Positions 33,462 to 46,682 are shown, numbered from the stretch's first letter. The stretch: 64,000 bases of DNA from Apostichopus japonicus (GCF_037975245.1 NC_092579.1:27701666-27765665); one strand, 5' to 3'. The notes: generated from the letters alone by a model not told the origin. Made by a program: numbers and translations.

Positions 33462-36400
33462 CTGAAGAACAAAATATAATTCAGAAACGTTTCGGTGGAG
33501 GTATGGAATCGTAAGGGGTCATTCTGGTGGTGTTTGACTATGTACCACCTCAACACTGTTGGGTGAACAGCCCATCTCAGTATCTTGAGAACTGAGAAAT
33601 GGTTGATTGAAGGTAACCCTTTTTGGAATGGCTAAACCCTTAATTCTTCCAGGGAATGTACCCACAGAAGGTGGTTCATGGTGTCATCACGGCAGCTACT
33701 CCTTTTAGCTTTTCTCTCATAGTACTATCTTTCTTGTCAATTCATCCTTGAGATGTGATACATTTGGAAAGCTTTACTTAAAATAACAACTGACAATGTT
33801 CTCTGTAGTTAGAATTTTTTTGTTGGGAATACATTTTTTCCCTCTGTGGATACATGAGAAGTCACTTGCAACAGTGACATAATTCACTCGGCTGTTGAAA
33901 GATGCTTTCACACAATATCACCATATTTCCAAAAAACATTCATATCTTTGCCGAACAAAATGATACGAGGATGTGGTTTTGACTCAGAGATGCAGAAAGT
34001 TTTTTCGGAATTTTTGTCAAGTAGTCAACTTCAGCTGCTAGAATATCCCTGGAAGACATTGCAAAATTAATTATGTTATGTGTTTATGTGTTGTAAGAGT
34101 GTTTTTGTTAAGACAAAAAAAAACAGCTTAGAAGTGAAATTGAGTCCATTGTGTTGTTGCAGGTCCTTACTACAGATGTGAAAGAAATAAAAAGAGAAAT
34201 AAAAAAACCCAACCCCCCCCCCAAAAAAAAAATCCAACATACTAATTCAAATCTGTCCACCTTTGAGAACAAAGCAATATCCCTAATCTTTCTTGAAAAC
34301 TTTTTTATTCACTTTTAAGAAAGTTACTGTGCAGGTATCTTGTACTCACCTTCCCACAATTTGCTTTGAAATTTTGTCTGGTTACCAGCGAAATAAATGT
34401 GAGGCATCTCAGACAGGATGAAGGGATCTTCTTTCAGGAACGGATAACATGCTGGAGAGGAAAGGAAAAATGGTAGAAGAGGAGCCATAAAAATGATTGA
34501 ATGTGTTCTCATGAACTGCAGAGAATAATCACAAACCAACACGTTTCTACATGCAGAGACCGTCTGAGAAAGAATTGTACTGACTGATATGTACACACAT
34601 ATTTTAAGTAAAGTCATTTATATTATAACATGATTTATTTGTAAAATTAACTCTGGGAAAATCCTGCAATGTATGTACTTATAGGGTTCATGCAGTAAGA
34701 GCAGTGGGGGCAGGGAGGGGGCCCCCAGTGGCAAAGGAACAGTGGCAATGAGAGCCAGTTAGGGTCATCAGAGCAATGTCACCTGGCACCTAACTGTGAA
34801 GTATTTTATTTTTCCAAAAGTGCATTGTGCGAATGAAACACAATATTCTTTATCGCATGTTCCCTTCGGCCCCTCTGATTGACTCTGGGCCTGGGCATTT
34901 TATCCCCCTGACTCCATCCCCTATCATCATGTGCCTGGTGGGGGAACTTTGTCCTTGTCTCAGTCTCATTATCACAATCCTTAATATGATGCACTTATGC
35001 TATGTACCTACAGGAGTTGAAGAAAGCGATGGTGAGGTGTGGGTGGGTTGGGGAGAGGGGTGGGGCTACGTCCTTTACACTTACGTAATGTATCAGGGGC
35101 AGTTGGAGCAATATGTCCTGTTTTCAGAGTTTCCTCCAGAATTTCAAGACGATCTTCATTTGTAGTAAATTGGTAAATATCTGTGACTGGTTGGCCGGAC
35201 GTGCCAATAACTCTACGAATAGAAGACATTTGAAAAAGAAAAATAGATTGTCAATGTCCGACACATTTTAATCCAAACCTGTCGCGTACTACTGCAAATC
35301 CTATACGAATGAAAGGTTCATTACTCAGAAATAAATGCCTGAATTTAATTCCGAAAATTACCCCATCCAGATGTTTTAGTTTTCATGCTAGTATTAATCA
35401 CACAAAATTGAAATTGGTAATTAAAAACAACAATTGACCATGTATATATCTGATAGGTATACACACTACATCCCTGATAGGTATACACACTACATCCCTA
35501 ATAGGTTATACACTACAACCCTGATAGGTTACACACTACATCCCTGATAGGTTACACACTACATCTCTGATAGGAATACACACTACATCTCTGATAGGAA
35601 TACACACTACATCCCTGATAGGTATACACACTGCATCCCTGATAGGTTACACACTACATCCCTGATAGGTATACACACTACATCCCTGATAGGTATACAC
35701 ACTGCATCCCTGATAGGTATACACACTACATCCCTGATAGGTTACACACTACATCCATGATAGGTTACACACTACATCCCTGATAGGTATACACACTGCA
35801 TCCCTGATAGGTATACACACTACATCCCTGATAGGTTACACACTACATCCATGATAGGTTACACACTACATCCCTGATAGGAATACACACTACATCCCTG
35901 TTAGGTAAACACACTGCATCCCTGATAGGTTACACACTACATCTCTGATAGGAATACACACTACATCCCTGGTAGGTATACACACTACATCTCTGATAGG
36001 AATACACACTACATCCCTGATAGGTATACACACTGCATCCCTGATAGGTATACACACTACATCCCTGATAGGTTACACACTACATCTCTGATAGGAATAC
36101 ACACTACATCCCTGATAGGTATACACACTGCATCCCTGATAGGTTACACACTACATCTCTGATAGGAATACACACTACATCCCTGATAGGTTACACACTA
36201 CATCCCTGGTAGGTTACACACTACATCCCTGATAGGAATACACACCACATCCCTGATAGGTATACACACTACATCCCTGATAGGTATACACACTACATCC
36301 CTGATAGGTTACACACTACATCCCTGATAGGTATACACAGGTATACAAGCAAAAACACAGTATGCAACATTATCAAATGACGAAAAAATGGTACAAATTG

Positions 36401-39400
36401 CTTGGAAAATGTCTCAAGATTGAGGCAGCCCTCAATCGAATAACCAACTTCCCTCATATATGATTTCCACAAGACTTGAGGTGGATGGGCCAATAACCAC
36501 TGACAAATTTCTTTTTAATTGATTATTCACTTGTAATATAAACAAGCATAGTTGGTCTCCAGGACAGATGTTTTTGAGCCACCTGTTTTCTTGGTACAGA
36601 CAATTTAAACAAGCTGAGACAAATTTAGACAAGTTATTTAAGATGATCACCACTCACGGAGGAGTGTTACTTACCTGCAACCTGCGATATTAGCTTCATA
36701 AGGATTGGTGACACAGTTCAAGGTTGGATAAGCATTCGCCTTAGGGAACATACATTTATGTAATGGTTGTTGAGGAAGGATGCCATTGGTGGGGTCAAAC
36801 TCCCCTGGCATAATGTCGACTGGAACGTTGCTCTGACAAAAGAACAAGAAAGCAACAGGATAAAATACAATCATTACATCCATCCCAACATGCATACTCG
36901 GGGAATAACTTATCCGGTATCGCAGTCGTAAAATGCTAGATACAAAATGGTCAAGTTGCAAGTGTAAACTCGTTATAGCAGTTTTCTACACAGGAACTAT
37001 ACTAATCAACAAGATACAAACTTCAGAGCCTTTGAAAATGCTAGGCAAAACTTATTACCCGATAATACGTACTTTAAATTGAGAATCAAAACTTGTTGAT
37101 TAGAGTGATTAATTAGCTATTAATTAATACCTAAAGGGAACACAAACCTAACCGACCATCTTTCACTTTATATATGAAAAGAGATCTTTGTGACGGACAA
37201 CTCCCCCAAGAAAGCTAAGACAAATCTGATTCCATATTATAGTTTATCCTAGTTTAGAAAAGTTATATCTTGGAGCTGGTCATTCTGTAAATCTGTGATG
37301 TCATCGTGCCAATAGGATTTGAAATCTTGTACTTTCTCTTTGTATTTCTCTTCATATTTTCAAGGTAGAATGTTAAAGGGTGTGAAGACTCGCGCACAAA
37401 GAAACGTCTCATGCCGGTAATCTGACCTAGTTTCGAATGAGGTGTAACAGAAGTGTTAGACATCACCATCGATCCCAGAAAATACACACAGCTTGCTACC
37501 GCCGGTAATTAGACACTAGTGTACAGTCAATACATACAGCTACGGTCAATACCCACAACACAGTGTACATAGCAGCGCTGGATAACTCAGGTCTAGATAA
37601 AAGATAACAAGGTATCACGTTTCATTACTGTCTGCATTTTGTAGATACAAGAAGAAAACTTCACTTGCAAGCAACGGAAAGTAGAGCGTGGCAAGCGGTT
37701 TGGGGAGAGTCTTCAATGCCTTTAAACAGCATTTGAAACTGAAAACAATGCCACCATGAGGTCATGTTAAGATGTTCAATATTTCAGCATCTGATAGACC
37801 CATCTCAATTACAGAAGATATGCAAATGTACTAAAACAAGGAAAACAATTTAAGATAACTGAAGCACATGTGGCTCGATAACGTCATATTTAGCCTTGAT
37901 TGAGTGTTCCGACATCGTGTGTGAAAGAAACATCAAAACCATGATTTCTTCCAAAATAGGAAATGTTTTTTTTCTTGTTCTGTTTGGGAATGTTTTTCAT
38001 GATAGCCACCTCCATCTCAGAAATTGATTATGATGGGTGCTAGTCTCCTTGAAAGATCAAGCGAATGAATGTGAATGGCTGTGAGTAATATATCATAATA
38101 GCAAGAGACAGAGACTAGATCAAACACGCATTAGTGGGATTTCCTCTAAGGCAGAAATATATAATATTACTTTTATTGCATGAGGAGCAACGAGGATGTA
38201 GAATGGATGATGTCTCCATGGGCAACCAGAAGCAGCTTGAGCTAGTAGATTTCTAGAAATTGTATCTATAACCAGATTATTAGGATGGAGTAAGAATCTC
38301 CAAATATTTTTTGTTGATATCATCACTAGCTAATGCTTTAGAGCATTTCAGAAGGTCTGGAACCATGTAGGATAGTTACAACAAGAATGTGATTGACAGT
38401 GAGATGTGACCTTTCAAGAGAGGAGTTGTAACCCTCAGATAAAAGAGTTGTGTGTTCCAGGCAACAAAAATAAGGCAAACATTTGCCTCATAATTTGTCA
38501 TATGATATGATTTTAGGCTACAGAAAGAACTAACTTTAGAACAGAAATTGCTAAGAGATGTGGCAGCAGATGCGAAGAAACCATGTTGACGTCAATTGTT
38601 TTGCCGTCAATCGATTGATAGGGTAAAATGGAGCACTACTTTTATACTGACTACGACGATGGAAACACTACCAAAGGAAAATCACCTGAAGTCACTTGAC
38701 TTACGCAAGTTAAATTTTGCTCAAAATCATTCACTTTTTAAGCTAATAAGATGGAGGCTCTGAGACTCCCAATGATTCCTGAACGCTGAGGAGGTTCACA
38801 TACATGGGAGTACTCTATTCAATTAAGCCCAAAAGGGTTTCTTAGTTTACATCCTTTCACATTTTTTACTTATTTGCAGTTATATTGTCTTGTTCACCTT
38901 GTTATAATATGTGATAAAACAAATAATAATAACAATAATAATAACACATGACAGTTAATAGTCTCTATGAGGTAACCTGCTTTAACAGTGACAGTGCAAA
39001 AGTACGACCATTGGTTACGCTGTCAACAAATGGACATTTGTACACAGCTTTGGAAGAAGACTACAGACTTACCACAAGCTGTGTTAAGATATCATCTAAT
39101 TCTTTGACACCTTCCACAGTTGTAGCTTGAACCTTCCAACTAAGATATTTGGCCTGTAGGGGTAGAGGGAAAAAACTGGAATTATTTATTGGCCACAGGT
39201 GTATTATACATATATACATTATAACAGTGACATAGCATACATGTGCACTTCCAAGTTCCTTGCATACTTTTCTGTACTTGTCCATAAGAACCATCAATTT
39301 AACTACCTGTGTACCTGGTTTGTAAAACTTTCTTCTTCCTCAAAAATGTTTCTTGCCTTAGACGATTAAGAACAGCAAGTTAACCCTGTCCTAAACCCAT

Positions 39401-42400
39401 TGGATATTCACACATTCCTCTAGCTGAGCTTTGTTACTACAAGAATTCATAACCTACATCTTTTCGGTCTCTTTAACCTAGAAATACACAGTGGTGTACA
39501 TATCTGACATTTCTGGTTTGCACACAATAGCAGAAAGTCTGCTATCTTATTTTATCAAATGTCTGGTTAGTTTGTAAAGTGTTCACATATTTAACAAAGC
39601 AACTGTGAGATTTGCAATATTGTTTCTCACAATTGTAACAATACTGACAAAATTATAACAAACTTGTTATAATGCATGATTTCTATTGTGCAGTGATTTG
39701 GTTATCTTTTGTAGTATTTTGTTATTGATAAATTACTCGCCGAGTCATCTGAAGCAGACATAGGTCTGACATGTGATTATCTTTCTCTTGAAATGTCCAT
39801 GGAAATCTTAGGAGAGGTTTCATTTTATGCCAGAAAGTAATCAGGTTTATTATTTTTGCTTTATCATACAATAGTGTCTATGCAAAGCAAAATGTAGGAA
39901 GTTCTATGTCCAATGTTGCACAGTCATGTTGCACAGTAATCATTTCGCTATTCTATACCAGTTTAATTATTTCCCTATAGTGGGATAGGTTATCATATAT
40001 AACTAGGATTTTTGGTTACATATGCTGGCAAAATTGATCCCTAATGGACAGCCCTCTTTTCAGAACTAATCTTGAAATCCCTTCCCTTCCACTGTCTGGG
40101 TTCTATTGAGTGAAACTGGTGTGTGATCCTAGGTTATGCTGTAGGCATATTGTATTGTGGCTTCTGGTTGGCAGCCACAAGCAACAATGGTTTCTATGGG
40201 GATCGCCACCAACTAAGGGCCGGACAGCTCAGTCAGTAGGGCTTGTCACTAGTTCCAATCCTGTCCTAGCCAAAAAATTTCTTTCCCCAGCCCTCATTTT
40301 CATTGGTTTTAACAAATGATACTGGAAAATAACAGTTTGAAATCCATTCTCTCAATAATCTCTGTTAATTTTAAGAAGCAATGTTCATAATGCTGACTTC
40401 TATTCTGAGATCTCCCATAAATATCTATGCTATTAAAAGAGCAATCACATGTCAGGTAGTACATTAATTTGTCATGCACTAGTATGGAATCTAATTTAGT
40501 TTTATTCTGTTAAGCTCCTTTAAGACCTGTATAGCTACCCTGTGTTTAATCGTCTGTTCTCACACTTCATAAATACATATGCTTTTACATGGTAATTTAA
40601 CATTAATTTGAGAGTGAGAGAATATGTCATTGGAAAAACAACTGGAATGTTTTAATCATATAGTTTGGAGTGATCGTCAATCAATAATTTATGAGATCTG
40701 TAGCCAAGTTTGCGAGTAACTCCACAGTGCAAGCCCCACATTCTGTACCCTCTAACCGACTTCTCCCCATTTCTATCACTTAACACAACACTATACACCA
40801 TTAAGTGCTATATTTGAGGTTTCGATCATAGGTCCCAACGCTCCTTTAAATGCATACAACCTTGACCAGAGGACGTTTCAACTTACAGTGTGGAGGACAC
40901 TTGTATCCTGCGTGTCACGACTCAACCCATCGCCGGCTAGGATGATCCGTATCACCTTTGAAAATTTCTTCTGTTCTTCTTCTGACCCCAGTTGACCTGT
41001 GATGAGGTCAACCAACAGCTGAAGCCCCATTAGATTCTTGCCTTGCTGACCCAGACCTAATCCAGACACGAAAAATATATACCTGCAAGAAAACAGTACG
41101 ACAGAACAAAGTGGAAGTTCATTCTCCGCTTGAACTGAACGGATTTTAAAGATGGAAATAGAGGGTTGAGAGACTAACTGCACAAGAGAGGGTACTTTGA
41201 CTGGAAATTTGTTACAAGAGTTTTCAGCTGTTTTCTCTGAAGAGGCAAAGTGAGGGACTGAACAGTTAGAAATTGAACAAGTTTTTCTAACACTTTCATG
41301 ATTATCTAAAGTAGTGGTGTGCATCAATCTGATCTGACTGGCCACAGTGAATATTTTTTGACCCAATCCACTAGGGCCACAACAGTTAAGGATGTGCCTA
41401 CTCCTGTGAACTGGAAATATTACATTTTATGGTGAAATAAACAAAAAGGTCCTACACGCACATTGTCCCATAATGTTTAAATCCTATCACAAGTAGGCCC
41501 TATAGGCCTCTATTCAAACTCCACAAGTAGTAGAAGTTTCCTATTATCTTTAAACATCCTATCACAAGTAGGCCCTATGCCTCTACACAAACTCCACAAG
41601 TAGTAGCAGTTTCCATGTTTCATGCTTTCCTTGACGTTAAGTTCTGTGAGATTAGGAAATGTCCCCTAATCCCCTTACATCTATCTCTTTGTGTTCACCA
41701 TGCTCATTAACCTGTCTGTATTCTGTGTGTGTTTTTGTCCCTTCTGTTACTTGTCATTTTGCCTTTGAAGAAGATCCTGCTAGGATCGAAACGTCAGGCC
41801 AACTTACTTTTACACATTCTCTTACACAGGCTCTCTAGTGGATAAGCGGTTTGCTAACAGTTTTAATTTATTTAGATTAGGAAATGTGTTACATTGATGG
41901 TACAGTTAGTTAACCATGACATATGGTAATACACTTACCTATCCTCTTCTAATGCAGGAAGTGGTGATGGTTGTTGTAGACTCATGAAGCATGTGTCCTC
42001 TACGTGGAATTTGCCATTTTCTTTTTCTTCTCCTAGCACTGCTACCACCATACCTGTTTGGGCATTAACGACAAACATTACATCTTGAATTTTTTGGATA
42101 TTTAAATCTACTGGAGGAAAATCCCAGTTGCACAAGTTAATGGCAGCAAGTTTTCTGTGACCAGTTCAACTTAACAACACAATTTATCACAAAGATATGA
42201 ACATCAGTGAATTTTTTTTACTTAAAGGTGGCAGCATTCATAAATAGAGAGTAAATGCATACTGACTGCCAGCTTCTGCTAGCATTGGTAACATATTCTA
42301 TCACAAGCAGGGCATACGTTAGTGTTCAAATGTTGTGTAGCACTTTCTCATATCAAAATACTACATGGTTCCTGTGCACAAAAAGTGCTATACATCTTTG

Positions 42401-44278
42401 CACACGTGTAGCGATATTTGCATAGCATTTTGTGATGCGATACCAGAATAATTATTCATTGATAAGTCAGAAGTTCTTTAAATACATAAAGCACTGCCTG
42501 CATGTGTAAGTTTGTATTTTGTGGTAAGTTTCAAACAACCATATCATGAGTTATGGGAAAGATATTGATTTGGGGTTTTCAACTGACAGTGTGGTTTTGA
42601 ATTTTGATATCAAAGGTTAAATAATTTTTCACAAACAGTTGCTCCAAAGACAAATAATGCTCTAAGCCTGTTTCAAATATTTTCTATTGTTCGACGTTGT
42701 GCAACAATCGCAGGGCAACTTTTTCAAGGCAGTCAACCAAAATCAGCTTGGTGGTCGTCCGGCAGACGTCTAGTTGTTTACATGAAATTCTGATAACGTT
42801 GTAACTAAAATATCCCAAAATAGGAAAAACTTATACTTTGGTGTCACCCTTCATCACTTTGGAAGTACAGAAATATGGTAAAAATTGTCTTAGGCCTATG
42901 ATCCACCTGAATGGGAGCATTACAGGCCAAAAGCTGGTGTTCTATTCATCAAATCTACACACCTCTCATATGGTCTTCATCATTCTGATACATGTTTTTC
43001 AGACAACCAAATTGTCCGTTCGTGCAACCAAAATGTAAGACCAGGTTGACCGAGGCAAGACCGGAAAAAGTCCATAAAAATTTGCCGACCTCACCATTCC
43101 TGAAGGAAAACTACTCCTTGGCCCAACTTCTAAGCTATCCAAAGACAAGGGGACAACCCTATTGAAAACAAATACCTCACAAGAAGAAACTTCAAAAGTA
43201 ATACTGTACGTCTGTGATAATATTCGTGTAACATAAAGTTTTCAGAGACCTGTACATGCAGTCTGTATGTTGATGTTGCCCACTAAAGTTATTCTCTGTA
43301 GTTCGTCTTCCAGGATCAGAGTGTCCGAGTCGCTGGTGTATCTATCCTTCTTCGGTTGAGGGATCAAGTTGTACTCTTCGCTGACCTCGTCCAAGATGCT
43401 CGGCTTCAACTCCATGTGCTTGTAGTAGGTCCCGATGATGCAGCACCTCTCTTGTCCCTTCAACTGGTAGAGTTTGTATATTTTGATCTCGGTCCCTGAA
43501 AATGAAAAGATAAAGAAGCTATGAATTTTAGAGAAAAAAGTCTGAATACTCGACTCCCACGAATACCATGAACATTTCCAAGGTTGACCTTAATTCTTCT
43601 GCATACAGTAGATCTTTTTGAAAGTCCTTCGTTAAACCTTTCTCTATGGTGTGTATTGACAACGTTTGTAGTGGGTCCACTGTGTCAAAATTGTTTAGCA
43701 CCCTAAAGAAGTCGCTAAAGGGGATGGTTCTGATCAACTAAAGTAACTAACTTTACATCAAGCAGGGTAAAATTAGACAATTACATGGACCTGACAATAG
43801 TAATATATTACATTATTACATATATGTCTATCATTTTATCGAGTATTGCATCTCAAAATAGGCCACTAGCTTCACAAGTGCAATGATACATACAAGTTTT
43901 GTACACTGAAACCAAAGTATTTCATAAGAGGACAAAATTCATAGCTTTCAACATTGCTAGTTCCCCCCCCCCAAAAAAAAGGGGGGAAAAAAAGAACCCA
44001 GAATGAAGACCCTCCCAGTGGTAACTTGCCTTGACAGTATATGCAGAACAAGCTCTCAAATATTTGACTTATTCGGGTACAAATTTACCAAACTTACCCC
44101 ATTTCTTTCTCGCAGACTCTTCCAGTCTCTTCCTCATAGTCAGCAACCTCTCGCAGTACATATGGGCATACTGTCGCTGGAAGGTACCATCCTTGATTTC
44201 AAACCTAGAGGACAAGTTTTGGTAGGAACAGGATGGCCGCTCAAACGTGATCGGCTCCCTGGAAGGCATGGTTGTCAT
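33334..44278 (-). CDS. POLD2: DNA polymerase delta subunit 2 (POLD2), complete
   Basis: Nuclear B-subunit of the replicative polymerase delta; in the family it bridges the catalytic subunit and POLD3. Exons in transcript order: 44278-44098, 43495-43250, 42053-41939, 41082-40887, 39153-39073, 36832-36675, 35212-35085, 34451-34350 and 33461-33334. The total is 1,335 nt with no phase break, giving 444 aa (human 469). Recognisable blocks are [28 protein letters not shown] and [10 protein letters not shown] (OB-fold region), then [17 protein letters not shown] and [13 protein letters not shown]. The inactive phosphoesterase domain has MPGEFDPTN (residues 281-289), [23 protein letters not shown] and IAPTAPDTL. 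The start is supported by an in-frame TGA 15 nt upstream and by homology; a second Met is at codon 4. The donor after 43250 (ACAG|GTCTCT) is weak but keeps the frame and the family match. Confidence 0.97.
33670..34060. repeat. Diverged dispersed repeat, copy B
   Basis: Partner of 31,590-31,980 in the same orientation, located in the last POLD2 intron (33,462-34,349). It shares the CCCTCTGTGGATACATGA and ACGAGGATGTGGT blocks. Confidence 0.6.
35445..36340. repeat. 23/24-bp minisatellite, about 38 units
   Basis: Units of CACACTACATCCCTGATAGG followed by TATA (24 bp) or by a shorter TTA form (23 bp), filling most of the POLD2 intron 35,213-36,674. Variants (CTGCATCC, ATCTCTGAT, AGGAATACAC) recur in blocks, which indicates higher-order duplication. 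Confidence 0.97.
36833..39072 (-). other. POLD2 intron with MITE copy 2
   Basis: A 2.2-kb intron between exons 39153-39073 and 36832-36675. Apart from the MITE at 37,373-37,725 and an (AAT)n run near 38,920-38,945, I see no structured feature. Confidence 0.7.
37373..37725 (-). mobile_element. TTAA-flanked MITE, copy 2 (353 bp), inverted
   Basis: Reverse-complement copy of 18,511-18,876, edged by TTAA on both sides (TTAAAGGGTGTGAAGACTCG at the left; CTTCAATGCCTTTAA at the right). Small indels account for the 13-bp length difference. The first copy lies in LLGL and this one in a POLD2 intron. Confidence 0.85.
40217..40279 (+). mobile_element. tRNA-derived SINE fragment
   Basis: GGGCCGGACAGCTCAGTCAG followed by TAGGGC resembles the 5' part of a tRNA (A box AGCTCAGTCAGTAGG). 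AGTTCCAATCC, 20 bp on, resembles a B box. The spacing is too short for a tRNA gene, so it is a truncated tRNA-derived element in the POLD2 intron 39,154-40,886. Confidence 0.5.
41475..41614. repeat. ~75-bp tandem duplication
   Basis: The copies at about 41,475-41,541 and 41,550-41,614 share ATCCTATCACAAGTAGGCCC and CTCCACAAGTAGTAG. Both are in the POLD2 intron 41,083-41,938, next to the Penelope-like repeat. Confidence 0.85.
41732..41870 (+). mobile_element. Dispersed ~140-bp element with hammerhead-like hairpin, copy 1
   Basis: Nearly identical to the reverse complement of 53,911-54,057. Its core is CTTTGAAGAA, the hairpin GATCCTGCTAGGATC (6-bp stem, 3-nt loop), then GAAACGTC. A GAAG / hairpin / CGAAAC order is typical of hammerhead-ribozyme-like motifs in terminal repeats of Penelope-like elements and related retroelements, though the usual CTGATGA box is not intact here. 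Assignment to Penelope-like elements is inference. It lies in a POLD2 intron. Confidence 0.6.
42366..42455. repeat. Dispersed repeat shared with 55,749-55,850
   Basis: The order GGTTCCTGTG, a GCTATA block, a GCAC..GTGTAGC block, ATAGCAT and TGTGATG is shared with 55,749-55,850 in the same orientation. It is diverged and of unknown family. It lies in the POLD2 intron 42,054-43,249. Confidence 0.55.
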
Positions 44279-44330
44279 GGAGATTCTGTTTCAGCGGGTC
44301 GGGTCAAACACTGAAGGTTCACTGAGGAAT
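44279..44330 (-). other. POLD2: POLD2 5' UTR segment of the first coding exon
   Basis: Upstream of the ATG at 44,278 the minus strand shows an acceptor (TTGTTAACAG) ending at 44,331, so the first coding exon probably extends to 44,330. It is joined to a non-coding exon further upstream. An in-frame TGA precedes the start. Confidence 0.6.
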
Positions 44331-45637
44331 CTGTTAACAAACAAAGGAACAGACATAATGCAAAAAAAAAAAACAGGTGCATAACTTGAAGATTTACCAT
44401 TCATGGTTCAGAGCGACCAATAATAGGATAATCCAGTCATTCAATTTTTTTTGCACATGTTATATATGTTTAAAGAAAGCTCATTTGCTGCAAACCACTC
44501 ATAGAACTTATTGACTTCAGTGTACAGTGACTGGATTCAGGATACTGGAGCCAGCCAGGCTATGCATATGAGCATAGCCTATGAAGCAGATAATACATCT
44601 GTTGTGTTAATACCAATAATCTGGGCCTAGTTCTCCAAGCTCAGGTAGTATTACCCAAAAAATATTGGTATGTTGCTCAAACAGCATAAAGTAATACCAA
44701 ACAAGCTATCCATATTTTTATCTTGAAAAACAGCACATTTATTTAACATGCATGTGGAAGCAGGCTTTAGTATATATCATGTTTATGGCAACAATATTCA
44801 ATACCACTTTCAATTGATTCAGAGGTTTTTATTAATTTTTCATATTCCTAACAGGATATTTTTGGGTGAAGTGGGAGTCATGAGGGTTGAGGGCCATGAA
44901 TTTTGGCATGCGATTTCCAATTGACACTGGTTGTGTTTCAATGCATAAAGATCACTTTGATTTAGGCATTGCAACGTAGTAAAAGTGATATTTTTTACAC
45001 ACCATTCTGCAGCTAAGACTAAAAGACAAGAATATATAGGGCCTAATTGGGAAAATGTACCAAGTGGCTAATTGAGTAGCGGCTCAAAGTTGCAATGAAG
45101 AACACCTAGGTATAGTACTACTACTACTAGTACTACTGGAGGAGCCCTAATGTTACAGAACCCAAGCTATCTTTGTAGGTATTTTGCCGATGATCTTTGG
45201 AATTGTTTGAGACCAAATACAGTAGACCTAGCCTAGGCCTAGCTGCATATTAATGAGTTTGCGACATGTTTTACTTTGTTCAGCACTTAGTTTTGGTGGA
45301 AAAGTTTCTATTTCATACTGCTCTGAAATATAATTTACCAATGTGCAAATATGTGGCACATATGTGTCTGCCAAACCTTAATTTACAGAAAGTATTTAAT
45401 GTAGATTTGTACTATATGGAGACTTGAATAGCAATCATAGTGGCGACTGAATTTTGCGTTTTTGTGGGTACGTCTAGACCTTTATTTAGGGACGCCAAAT
45501 GGCGAATACTTAAGTTTAAAAAATAATTGTCAAGGCCTAAGAAAGTGAGATAGGCCTAGTGTGATTGTGAATGCTTTTGAGAATGACATATCTTCCTAAC
45601 ACTGGAGTCACAGTAACTAACAGTAAGTTATACGTAG

Positions 45638-45663
45638 GGCCTAGCTTAGGCCTAAGCTAGGCC
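45638..45663. repeat. Perfect 26-bp palindrome
   Basis: GGCCTAGCTTAGG is followed directly by its exact reverse complement. It sits about 0.3 kb from the proposed POLD2 promoter, in a neighbourhood with several shorter TAGGCCTA palindromes. Confidence 0.9.
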
Positions 45664-45922
45664 AAACAGTGTCCAAATCCTCTAACTTAAGCACTGCATG
45701 TACATAAACGCAAACACTTACAAGCCCCTTGACAACGTACGTACATTTCACGTACTATTACAATTTCTAGGCCATTTACTGTCACTTCAGGGCACACAGT
45801 TTTGGTATTTAATCGAGTCAATGAGATACACTTAATTCAGTGGGTGATTTAACACATGTACCTGTCGAACGTCGTGTATTGCATACAAACAGAAATTTAC
45901 ATTTCTATCATAGTGTTGGATA

Positions 45923-45931
45923 TTTCGCGCC
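45923..45931 (+). promoter_or_regulatory. E2F-type site TTTCGCGCC
   Basis: An exact match to the E2F consensus TTTSGCGC, about 60 bp upstream of the proposed donor of the POLD2 non-coding exon (45,862). POLD2 is an S-phase gene, and replication genes are classic E2F targets, so position and motif agree. It may also act on the divergent NERD gene. No experimental support. Confidence 0.55.
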
Positions 45932-46682
45932 GTTTACGTAAGACTTATAGACTATAAATTATTGTGTCTGTTGTTACCATATTAGAAAATCTATAAATCT
46001 AATTTTAATTTCTTTGGGTATATTTTACACTTATAATAATTATTATTCCGTACCTTAATGATTTTTTTGACATAAATACGACAAATAAACATCGCATATT
46101 CTTTCTACCTATGTGTTACATAGTATTGCGTTATTTGTTTACATCAAACCAGCTGGTCTGCGCAATTGAAAACAAAAGATTTGTGTCCCAGAAAAGACGC
46201 TAGCAGAGCAATTGTCTGTTGTGAAGTTTCTTAACCGAATATCCAATCGATGAAAATGGAGGAACGACTTGGAATTGTTAAATAACACTCTTATTAAATC
46301 TACGAAATTGAACAGACGGTAACTGTCTTAAACTGGTGGAGAAACTATTTCTAAATCGAACTTTAACATAAGGCTTAAAAGGTAGGCCTAGGCAAAGTTA
46401 CATCATAATATGATTTACAGTAGAGTCTTACGTTAGACAGGGAACTTAGTATGACGCCGAACGTCACACTTAAAGTTCAAAGATTCTCATTAATTTGGCT
46501 CAGGTAATAGCTAGTGGTGATCTCGTTTGATTCACCTAAAGTGTGATTTATTGGCAATGCTTATAACATTAGGCCTAGTTTTGTAACCAAGGTCAAGTTT
46601 CCTTGGTTTCTATCATCTACTGTATGAACAAAGTAATTGAATATGTTTTGATCACAATCTTTTTCACAGGTGGTGATGTTTA

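Noticed and set aside
35445-36340. Repeat arrays that could be mistaken for CRISPR
   Set aside because: The units are contiguous with no unique spacers and lie in introns of an animal gene.
43528-43737. 69-aa minus-strand frame ([20 protein letters not shown]...)
   Set aside because: It looks somewhat coding but lies between POLD2 exons that join in phase without it, and nothing similar exists in POLD2. Possibly a transposon relic, but not supported.
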